A stretch of 20,249 bases of DNA from Collinsella sp. Lineage in GTDB: Bacteria; Actinomycetota; Coriobacteriia; Coriobacteriales; Coriobacteriaceae. The stretch spans positions 1 through 20,249 of the forward strand of contig DXZO01000002.1 of the NCBI GenBank assembly GCA_019419625.1. Reading direction: 5' to 3'. The notes below the pieces were generated by a model, which saw only the letters and a list, made by a program, of their open reading frames with translations, was not told where the DNA came from and searched no databases. A program made the translations under genes and the position numbers. Of the stretch, positions 1 through 5,640 are shown piece after piece (within the stretch, counting starts at the first letter, position 1; each line of letters begins with the position of its first letter).

Positions 1-1165
1 GATATTTGGAGACCTTTTCTTCCTTAAGGGGATGGGCGGGGTCCAGCGCCAGGCGCAAGCGTTGGTCGCAGGCGCGCATCATTTCACCGAGCTTGCTGCT
101 CTTTTGCCTGCTACCGTGAATCCGCATGCATTCCCAAAAACCGTTTTGGCAACGGTAGATATGGATGGGGTCCAGACGGTATTCGCAGTCCTCGTGGCGC
201 TCGGGCGCAAAGAATACGGCCGAGGCAAACATGGTGTAGGGCATGGCCGTCTCCTCCCCAAATAAACTTGCCACGATGCCGGTCTTTCGGTGCGTGTCAT
301 AGTAGCGCGCCATGCGGACATACACGGCGCACGCCACGTGGCGCAGATCGCGGTGGTGGCTGCGGTCGAGCCGCGAGTTACTTAGGTTGTACGTGGAGAG
401 GGCGTTGATGGCGGCCATGAGTCGCTCCTCGCGCACCTCATCGGGCGGAAGGGGGAGCGTGGGCTCGGAGGTTTTGCGACGCTTGGGTGCCGGGTCAGAC
501 GGCGTCGGTGCTGGTACAAGGTCTCGTGCCGCGCGCCGCAGCTCGATAAGGGCGTTATCGAATATGACGGTTTTAGAGTCGCGAAGCAGCTTGGGGTCGA
601 GCCCGTGGAACACGGCGTAATCTTGCAGCCACACGCGCGCAAACCGGTCGATGCCGGGCTCGAAGGCGCGATAGACATCCCAAAAAGCCTTGATCTTGTT
701 AAAACCATCGAGTGGATTATCTACGCCAATGCCGCAGATCAGCTCATAGAGATACAGAAAGGCAAAGGACGTAGACGTTTCCTCGACGGTTCCGCGGCGC
801 ACTTGGGCACGCCAGGTAAAGTAGCCGCGCAGTTGCCGGTCGCTCATGGCGTTGTAGGTGGGAAAGTACGACTTAAAGGTGCCGTTGTAGGGACAGTCGT
901 CCTCAAAGTCGGCCATCAGCAGGCCCTGGCGGTAAAAAAGCTCGGCTTCCGAAAGCCAGCGGCCCGCACCGCCCTTGGGGTCATCCTGCCAACGCGATAT
1001 CTCACGCATCTTGCGGTACTGGTCGGGGAGGAAGTTCTGCATCTGCCGGCCGGTCTTGAGAATCGGCTCGTCTGCGTAGATCTCATTTGAGAAGCGAGCG
1101 GACTGATGGGTCCGGGCCTCGGCCATAATGCGCTCGATGAGCATCTTGATGTCCTGGTCGGCCAC
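1..1165 (-). CDS. TerB N-terminal-domain protein, C-terminus cut by left window edge
   Basis: The frame stays open on the minus strand from a GTG at 1165 to the left edge, giving 388 visible residues. The start is chosen for an AGGAG-type ribosome binding site 5 nt upstream. The middle of the protein shows the TerB_N pattern: a FYRQG segment, acidic residues before a PTYNAMSDRQLRGYF stretch, a WRAQVR segment, and a FLYLYELI helix. TerB_N domains occur in multidomain proteins of the tellurite/phage-stress (Ter) group and usually precede a TerB and/or TerB_C domain. Those would lie beyond the edge. A Pro/Arg-rich linker (around residues 225-245) separates TerB_N from a second globular part. No signal peptide or membrane segment is visible, so it is probably cytoplasmic. 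No other ter genes are in the window. The function is unknown; the domain call is fairly secure, the role is not. Confidence 0.75.
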   Translation of the reverse strand, partial: MADQDIKMLIERIMAEARTHQSARFSNEIYADEPILKTGRQMQNFLPDQYRKMREISRWQDDPKGGAGRWLSEAELFYRQGLLMADFEDDCPYNGTFKSYFPTYNAMSDRQLRGYFTWRAQVRRGTVEETSTSFAFLYLYELICGIGVDNPLDGFNKIKAFWDVYRAFEPGIDRFARVWLQDYAVFHGLDPKLLRDSKTVIFDNALIELRRAARDLVPAPTPSDPAPKRRKTSEPTLPLPPDEVREERLMAAINALSTYNLSNSRLDRSHHRDLRHVACAVYVRMARYYDTHRKTGIVASLFGEETAMPYTMFASAVFFAPERHEDCEYRLDPIHIYRCQNGFWECMRIHGSRQKSSKLGEMMRACDQRLRLALDPAHPLKEEKVSKY

Positions 1166-1202
1166 CGCTTCTCCTCTCCTAACGCAGCTTCGGTGACCTC
1201 AT

Positions 1203-1208
1203 ATCATA
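1203..1208 (-). promoter_or_regulatory. Possible -10 element for the TerB_N gene
   Basis: Read on the minus strand, TATGAT lies about 38 nt upstream of the GTG start at 1165, in the 87-nt gap after the DUF554 gene. No convincing -35 hexamer was found at 16-18 nt spacing. The call rests on the hexamer and its placement alone. Confidence 0.3.
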
Positions 1209-1252
1209 GCACAGCATCAAACAGATGTTCGAGATACCACTATGCAGATAGT

Positions 1253-1969
1253 TTAGAACAGGAGGGCGTAGATGACGGCTATGACAACGGAGGGGAGCAT
1301 ATTGGCCGTGCGGAAGGTCTGAGGACGGATGAGGTTGACGCCGACGCAGAAGATGAGCATGGAGCCCACGAGCGATAGGCTGTCGAGGGCCGCGGTGGTC
1401 ATGATGGGGGAGAGCGCACCGGCAAACAGCGTGATCGTTCCCTGGAATACGGCGACGGGCAGAGCGGAGAAGATACAGCCGCGGCCGAGCGAGGCGGTCA
1501 TGGTGCAGACGATGATGCAGTCCAGCGCGCCCTTGAGGGCAAGCGTGGACCAGTCGCCGAGCAGGCCGTCCTGGATCGATCCCACAATGGCCATGGCGCC
1601 GATGCACACGGTGAGTGAAGTCGAGACAAAAGCGTTGGTGAACTCGTTATCGCCCTCACTGCCAGTCTTGCGCTTGAGCCATTCGCCAAGGTTCTCGATG
1701 GAGGCCTCCAAGTTGATGGCCTCGCCGATGAGCGAACCGAGCGCAAATGAGACGATGAGCATGGTGGTACCGGTGGTCGCTAGCGCCTTTCCATCGATGA
1801 TGAGCATCTTTTGCATGGTGCCGCCCAGGCCGATAAACAGGACGCACAGCCCCGATGCTTTCATGAGCGTGTCTTGGATGCGCGGTGTAATGAAGCGGCC
1901 GCCCGCTAATCCCAAAAGACCGCCCGCAACTAAAAGCGCAACGTTGATGATTGTTCCCAAGCCCGGCAT
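1253..1969 (-). CDS. DUF554 family membrane protein
   Basis: This 238-residue integral membrane protein begins MPGLGTIINVALLVAGGLLG. It has the glycine-rich first helix, the GLGGTMQKML region and the FALGSLIGE segment typical of DUF554 (YdfK-like) proteins, with about seven hydrophobic helices. The family's function is unknown; a channel or transporter-like role is often assumed. The start at 1969 is chosen over an upstream in-frame ATG (2038) because CAGGAGGG lies directly before it, and because family members begin near this point. The extra 23 residues of the longer version look non-coding and would fall in the promoter region. It appears monocistronic, with a palindromic site upstream at 2039-2064. 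Confidence 0.88.
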   Translation of the reverse strand: MPGLGTIINVALLVAGGLLGLAGGRFITPRIQDTLMKASGLCVLFIGLGGTMQKMLIIDGKALATTGTTMLIVSFALGSLIGEAINLEASIENLGEWLKRKTGSEGDNEFTNAFVSTSLTVCIGAMAIVGSIQDGLLGDWSTLALKGALDCIIVCTMTASLGRGCIFSALPVAVFQGTITLFAGALSPIMTTAALDSLSLVGSMLIFCVGVNLIRPQTFRTANMLPSVVIAVIYALLF

Positions 1970-2038
1970 GAGCCCTCCTGTATTGATGCCAACGTGGCAA
2001 TCGTAGCAGAACGAAATGCGAGGCACATCGCGACTCAT

Positions 2039-2064
2039 CTAATACGTTATATAAGTGGTATTAG
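2039..2064. promoter_or_regulatory. Inverted repeat, candidate operator upstream of the DUF554 gene
   Basis: A perfect 7-bp inverted repeat, CTAATAC and GTATTAG separated by 12 nt, lies about 70 bp upstream of the DUF554 start. The AT-rich spacer contains TATAAC on the minus strand, a plausible -10, so a bound dimer would cover the promoter. A 16-bp near-palindrome (AATGATGCGCAGCATT) lies next to it at 2066-2081, where a -35 could sit. The cognate regulator cannot be named. Confidence 0.4.
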
Positions 2065-2087
2065 GAATGATGCGCAGCATTTAAGCC

Positions 2088-3518
2088 TCAGGTGGTTGTC
2101 GGGACATAGGGGTAGTAGTCAAAGCGCAGTGTCATAAGCCGCTGCGGGGATTCAATAGCCGCGGCGATGATATTGGCATCGCGGGCACGATCAAACCCTT
2201 CGAGTTCGATCTGATACGAGACGTCTTGCATAATGTCCAGACGTCGCCAGGCTAGAAGTGTGTCGCCATCGAATTCCAAGGTCTTGCCTCCGTCTGGGGC
2301 AACGGCGTATAGACGCAGTTTAGCGGTGGTTGCAGGGTCGACAACCGTGACCTTTTTAATTTCGTTTCGAGTATTCTTGGCGCCCAACAAGGTGAGCAGT
2401 GTTGGGGCCACGACCTCGCCCGATGGCAAAAAGACGACTTCGATGGATTCGGGAAATGCGATGATGGCCGACTTGCGGACGGGCTGATTGGCGGCGGCAA
2501 CTTCGATGTTTGCAGCATCGATGACCTCTGTGTGGTCGAGGGCGGCAAGCACGCAGCAGTTACCTTCATCGATCTCCTGAGGATCAGCAAGCCCCAGACT
2601 GTCCGCGAGCTCGGGATCGTTTGGACCGGTAGCGGGCTCATTCGGTGCTTCGAAAGAAGCTGGGACGCTGTTTGTCGGCGACGGCGTGTCGCCCGCACCT
2701 GCTTCTTTGTCCGTGCTCTCTTCTTGTATGGTTGCGTTGATGGGTTCGTCGTTTGAGGGGAGCGTCTTGGCGTCAAGCGCGGAGGGGACAATCTCGACGG
2801 CTCCGGATCCGTTCCACTCCATCTCGAGAAGCGCCGGGTCGGCAAGAATGCGTTGCCTGCCTAGCGTGTGGGTATCGATCGCAATAGGGCCTGCCTCCGT
2901 CCCGCGCGTAAGGCTGAGCGATCCGGCCGGCTTCTCGAAATGAATGTCTGTGTCTTCGGTACTGGCGGCGTAGAACAGCAGGGATGCTTCTCCCGCCGCG
3001 ATGGCATCGGTGCCCGCCTTGGTCAGCCGCAGCGATGCCGTGAATGAGAGGGTGGGCTGCACATCGTCTGCATTCGCGGCGGCGCAGCCCAGACATATAC
3101 CGCCTCCTTTCTCGAAAAACGCACCGTCGAAGGCGACCTTCGCTCCGTTCGCCGAGTCATCGACCGAAGCGATATCGATGCGCAACCCCAAATCGCACGG
3201 ATCGCCATCTGCATCGAGCACAATCGAGCGCCACGTGCAGACGGCGCACCCCGCCTGGGAGCCGTTTGCCTTGTTCGAACGATTGATATCCACGACTATC
3301 GAGCCGTCCGTATTACGACGAAGGCATCCCGAGGTTGAGATTGCGGCCTGTGCGAACGAAAAACGCTTGCACGCAATGGCGCTCGACGGATTTGGTGCGG
3401 AGCTTAGGGCTGCTGGTAAGGAGTCTGCCATGACGGGAGTCGCCCAAGCGGCGACAGGCGTTCCGGTTGCGAGCGCGCCGCAGAGTGCGACGACGGGCAA
3501 AAGGTTCTTCGATGCCAT
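2088..3518 (-). CDS. Secreted protein with two CxxC pairs, last gene of a surface-protein operon
   Basis: This 476-residue protein starts at an ATG preceded by AAGGAG. Residues 1-26 form a Sec signal peptide (hydrophobic stretch, likely cut after AWA). The mature protein has three parts. The N-terminal domain (about 45-215) carries seven cysteines, including CAVC at 91-94 and CLGC at 142-145. An acidic Pro/Thr/Glu/Ser-rich linker spans about 250-315. The C-terminal domain (about 320-470) begins with a vicinal CC at 321-322 and looks beta-rich. No LPxTG-type anchor, lipobox or C-terminal membrane helix is visible, so it is either released or held by partners. It lies 18 nt downstream of the sortase-substrate gene, as last member of a five-gene run. 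I do not recognise a characterised family; function unknown. The secreted nature is well supported, the rest is inference. Confidence 0.8.
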   Translation of the reverse strand: MASKNLLPVVALCGALATGTPVAAWATPVMADSLPAALSSAPNPSSAIACKRFSFAQAAISTSGCLRRNTDGSIVVDINRSNKANGSQAGCAVCTWRSIVLDADGDPCDLGLRIDIASVDDSANGAKVAFDGAFFEKGGGICLGCAAANADDVQPTLSFTASLRLTKAGTDAIAAGEASLLFYAASTEDTDIHFEKPAGSLSLTRGTEAGPIAIDTHTLGRQRILADPALLEMEWNGSGAVEIVPSALDAKTLPSNDEPINATIQEESTDKEAGAGDTPSPTNSVPASFEAPNEPATGPNDPELADSLGLADPQEIDEGNCCVLAALDHTEVIDAANIEVAAANQPVRKSAIIAFPESIEVVFLPSGEVVAPTLLTLLGAKNTRNEIKKVTVVDPATTAKLRLYAVAPDGGKTLEFDGDTLLAWRRLDIMQDVSYQIELEGFDRARDANIIAAAIESPQRLMTLRFDYYPYVPTTT

Positions 3519-3536
3519 GGGGTCTCCTTAGCTAAT

Positions 3537-3848
3537 TTAGTGTGGCCTGTCCGTGTTTCGTTTCTGGCTGCGTTTGATGTGCAGACCGAGGCCGGCGGTT
3601 CCCGCGCCTGCTGCCGTGGCGCCTGCTGCCAAGAGCCATCGTCTGTCGCCTGTCTGAGCCAACGGTTCCTCGCGGCAGCCGCGGTCGAGCTCCGAGAGGT
3701 CGACCGTCACCTGCGTGGCGGCCTGCGCCTGTTCTTGCTGGGCAAAGGCCATGGCTGGCCCAAACGCTAGGATACTGACGGCGGCGGCCAGGGCGACGGC
3801 CTTATGCCGTGTGCGCACCGGGCTCGACCGTCCAGGTGATCGTTGCAA
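3537..3848 (-). CDS. Very small LAxTG sortase substrate
   Basis: This short protein has a signal peptide ending near AMAFA (about residue 36 of the 103-residue version). After only about 20 residues follows a complete cell-wall sorting signal: LAQTG (residues 53-57), a hydrophobic stretch rich in Ala and Gly, and a basic tail (HIKRSQKR). LAxTG is the motif preferred by class E-like sortases of high-GC Gram-positives. After signal cleavage and sorting, the anchored peptide would be about 20 residues with one cysteine. The start is uncertain: TTG at 3848 gives 103 residues, GTG at 3818 gives 93. Either start overlaps the end of the upstream gene (stop at 3802), which suggests translational coupling. 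No sortase gene is in the window. A degenerate remnant of a longer surface protein is an alternative. Confidence 0.75.
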   Translation of the reverse strand: MQRSPGRSSPVRTRHKAVALAAAVSILAFGPAMAFAQQEQAQAATQVTVDLSELDRGCREEPLAQTGDRRWLLAAGATAAGAGTAGLGLHIKRSQKRNTDRPH

Positions 3849-4401
3849 CCTGATCGCCTTCGCCGGTTACGCGGAAGATGTCGCGCGTGACGCGGGCGAC
3901 GTTTCCGCTTGTCTTGAGCTTAATTTTGTCCGTGCCGCCGGCAATGCCCTGGTAGCCCATGTCGAAGGCTGCATTCTTGGAAAGATCGAGGCCCGTCTCC
4001 TGCATTGCGGCGCTGGCGTTCTGGAGTGCGCCGTTGGGGCCGACCTTAAAGTCGATGGAATTCTGCGCGGTTCCGGCCTTGGCGTCGGCGGCAATGGTCC
4101 AGGTGTTCATGGCGTCGATCTTCATGTTGGTGACATGGATGCCGTAGGCCGAATGATTGTCGATGGTGGTCGCGTCTTCTGAGGGGCCCTGAAGCGTGCC
4201 GTCGGCCTTGGCGACGAAGGGAATAACCGTCGGAACTTTGAACTCTACGTTGTCGATCTCGGTCCTGACCATTACTTTTGTGGTTCCAACGCGCCCGGCT
4301 GCCAGAGCTGGCGTCGGGGCGGCGCCCATTGCGAGCGCGAGCGCGAGCCCTGCGCCCACGACGAGCGCTCTGGCTCCGTTCATGTTCCTGGTGATGTCCA
4401 T
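3802..4401 (-). CDS. Secreted beta-rich surface protein of unknown function
   Basis: This 199-residue protein starts at an ATG with AAAGGA upstream. Residues 1-35 are a long Sec signal peptide ending ALAA. The mature part contains a VPTVIPF segment followed by ADGTLQGPS (around residues 56-75) and an IHVTNMKID strand. I associate this pattern with small secreted or fibre-like surface proteins of Gram-positive gut bacteria, which carry a similar 'strand, (A/K)DGT, P(S/T), then I-x-V' arrangement. That resemblance is from memory and was not searched. There is no anchor signal or cysteine in the mature part, so it may be held by its operon partners. Its 3' end overlaps the sortase-substrate gene. 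Function unknown. Confidence 0.78.
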   Translation of the reverse strand: MDITRNMNGARALVVGAGLALALAMGAAPTPALAAGRVGTTKVMVRTEIDNVEFKVPTVIPFVAKADGTLQGPSEDATTIDNHSAYGIHVTNMKIDAMNTWTIAADAKAGTAQNSIDFKVGPNGALQNASAAMQETGLDLSKNAAFDMGYQGIAGGTDKIKLKTSGNVARVTRDIFRVTGEGDQVATITWTVEPGAHTA

Positions 4402-4421
4402 GGTCGTTCCTTTCTATTCGC

Positions 4422-4438
4422 CGCGGGCCGTCCCCGCG
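4422..4438 (-). other. Short GC hairpin in the intergenic gap of the surface operon
   Basis: CGCGGG and CCCGCG (6 bp, 5-nt loop) form a hairpin in the 90-nt gap between the membrane-anchored protein gene and the secreted protein gene. No T-run follows in either direction, so it is not a standard terminator. It could be an mRNA processing or stabilising element. The rest of this gap shows nothing beyond the ribosome binding site. Confidence 0.35.
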
Positions 4439-4491
4439 ATGATTGGACGAATGCTGGTGAATTGCGTGCGGTGCCGCGTCGGTCGAAAAAG

Positions 4492-5001
4492 CTAGTTCTC
4501 GGCTTGCTCAACCCGTACCTTGACACGTGTCGGATTGCCGTGGCTGTCGAGGGTCTTGGCATCGAGTGCCTGGATCTCGATGTATGCCTCGCCTTCTTTG
4601 ATGTCGCCGGCGGGGCACGTCTCGATTGTCTTGCCGGTCTCGACCACACCGGATTCGTACATGGTCTCGTCGTTTTGGATGACGCGGAATCGCTGGGGAA
4701 ATTTATTGTCTTGGACGTTTTGCACGTTGACGCGCAGCTTGCCGTCCTCCTGTAGCTGAGCGACCGGCGCGACCGAAATCGTCATCATGTTGTCGCGGAC
4801 GATGGCATCGAGCTCATCTTGGATTTCTTGTCGCGATTTACCCTCTGCCGTCGTGACTGAGGCGCCCGCTTCGGGCACGGGCTGCGACTGCCAGGCGTAT
4901 AGTCCTACGGCGACAAGGGCGCAGACGATAGCCAGACAGACAACGACGAGTTTCTTGCGACGCCCCAGTCCTGCGAGGCGGGGCGGCTTCTTCGCACTCA
5001 T
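4492..5001 (-). CDS. Single-pass membrane-anchored extracellular protein
   Basis: This 169-residue protein has a short basic cytoplasmic N-terminus (RRKK at 14-17), one hydrophobic helix (about 18-37), and an extracellular part (38-169) with no further membrane segment. The helix is uncleaved in appearance, giving an N-in/C-out topology. The ectodomain starts with a helical segment (residues about 52-70) and continues as a beta-rich domain. Its pattern 'YESGVVETGKTIET...GEAYIEIQALD' resembles small secreted or tethered proteins of Firmicutes and Coriobacteria encoded beside surface fibres and adhesins. No specific family can be named with confidence. The ATG start overlaps the stop of the upstream 98-residue gene by 4 nt (ATGA), so the two are translationally coupled. 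Possibly a membrane base or chaperone for the secreted proteins that follow; this is inference. Confidence 0.78.
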   Translation of the reverse strand: MSAKKPPRLAGLGRRKKLVVVCLAIVCALVAVGLYAWQSQPVPEAGASVTTAEGKSRQEIQDELDAIVRDNMMTISVAPVAQLQEDGKLRVNVQNVQDNKFPQRFRVIQNDETMYESGVVETGKTIETCPAGDIKEGEAYIEIQALDAKTLDSHGNPTRVKVRVEQAEN

Positions 5002-5294
5002 GCGGCGTCCTTGGTGGTGTAGACACGTGCGAACGTGGACGGGTCCGCTCCAAAGAGCATGTGAAGCATCAGGCGGCGCGAGTAGATGAGCTCGTCAAAG
5101 TCGTGAGGGAGCTCGATGTCGTGGATACGCGCGATGTGGTGGGCGAGCGCCGAGAACGACTCGGGGTCGCAGATAACATCGGTGGTGACGTGGTAGACCG
5201 CCGTATCGGGGAACGCCTCTTCGTCGAAAGGCAGGAGATAGGGATCGTCGTCGACCTCGATGGCGACGCCGTACTGGGGCCAGTAATATGCCAT
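4998..5294 (-). CDS. Small cytoplasmic protein, first gene of the surface operon; possible reduced PDDEXK-like fold
   Basis: This 98-residue protein has no signal peptide or membrane segment. GGGAGG lies upstream of its ATG. Residues 8-17 (YGVAIEVDDD) and the later 'VYHVTTDVICDPESFSALAHHIARI' stretch recall the C-terminal part of DUF559/AbiEi-associated PDDEXK-like domains. There a V-x-x-E-x-D strand is followed by a V-x-x-V-T strand and a helix. The canonical catalytic lysine is not evident, and the protein is much shorter than a nuclease. The likeness is from memory, so the function is open. It overlaps the next gene by 4 nt and leads the operon, so it could be regulatory or simply co-transcribed. 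Confidence 0.7.
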   Translation of the reverse strand: MAYYWPQYGVAIEVDDDPYLLPFDEEAFPDTAVYHVTTDVICDPESFSALAHHIARIHDIELPHDFDELIYSRRLMLHMLFGADPSTFARVYTTKDAA

Positions 5295-5315
5295 GGGAAC
5301 CTCCCTGCTTCTGGG

Positions 5316-5339
5316 GCCAAAACTTCTATCGGTTTTGGC
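5316..5339. promoter_or_regulatory. Perfect inverted repeat, candidate operator or leader hairpin of the surface operon
   Basis: GCCAAAAC and GTTTTGGC (8 bp each, 8-nt spacer) lie 22 bp upstream of the first surface-operon start codon (5294). No T-run makes it a terminator. Its position fits a repressor operator overlapping the transcription start, or a 5' leader hairpin. Confidence 0.45.
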
Positions 5340-5367
5340 TGTCGACGCCGACCGTATCAGCCGCTAC

Positions 5368-5403
5368 TTGACCAATTTCTGACCAAATGCTTGACGGATT
5401 GAC
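5368..5403. repeat. Cluster of TGAC direct repeats in a divergent promoter region
   Basis: Four TGAC units occur at 5369, 5380, 5392 and 5399. The first two extend to TGACCAA and are spaced 11 bp apart, about one helical turn. On the minus strand they read TTGGTCA, similar to the TGGTC half-site of FadR/LldR-type GntR regulators, although those sites are normally inverted. The cluster lies between the surface operon and the lactate dehydrogenase operon, so it could serve either. Confidence 0.3.
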
Positions 5404-5640
5404 ATCTCCGCAGGTAAAAGGTGGAAAAAATTACTTCAACTTTTTTCGAGCGACAATCGAGCGGTCGGCGACGGCGGGGCGATATGTGTCAAAAGCATCG
5501 TCTGCCGAGGAAGCCTTGCCGTTCGCCGAATTGCACGAACGTAAAAATCGCCAATTATGGAGACGGTCTCGAACACGTCGACGAAACGATGCGGTAACAT
5601 CTCCCTGCAAACACTGTAGTTAGCTAAAGGGGGAGTTCGC
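5404..5640 (+). promoter_or_regulatory. Leader/promoter region of the lactate dehydrogenase-Etf operon
   Basis: This 237-nt stretch has no credible gene. It contains an inverted repeat of CGTTCG and CGAACG with a 10-nt spacer (5520-5541), and a 5-bp palindrome GAGAC/GTCTC around 5560-5570. TTGCAC at 5532-5537 could be a -35, but no well-placed -10 was found. The end is a strong ribosome binding site (AAGGGGGAG) 5 nt before the GTG start at 5641. The exact promoter cannot be fixed by reading. Confidence 0.35.

Noticed and set aside
605..1090. 161-codon plus-strand frame in the TerB_N region
   Set aside because: The minus strand gives a recognisable TerB_N sequence with a ribosome binding site. 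The plus frame has no recognisable motif.
1329..2006. 225-codon plus-strand frame opposite the DUF554 gene
   Set aside because: It is Ser/Pro/Met-rich and matches no family, while the minus strand encodes a clear DUF554 membrane protein.
3802..3848. Frameshift joining the secreted protein and the LAxTG protein into one anchored protein
   Set aside because: The small protein has its own full signal peptide, which a fused C-terminal anchor would not need. An overlap of coupled genes explains the arrangement better.
5425..5446. A-run and T-run that could pair as a terminator
   Set aside because: The six-base A/T stem has no GC base and no gene ends close by in the right direction.
5520..5541. 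SOS (LexA) box
   Set aside because: The actinobacterial box has CGAAC first and GTTCG second with a 4-nt spacer. Here the arm order is reversed and the spacer is 10 nt.
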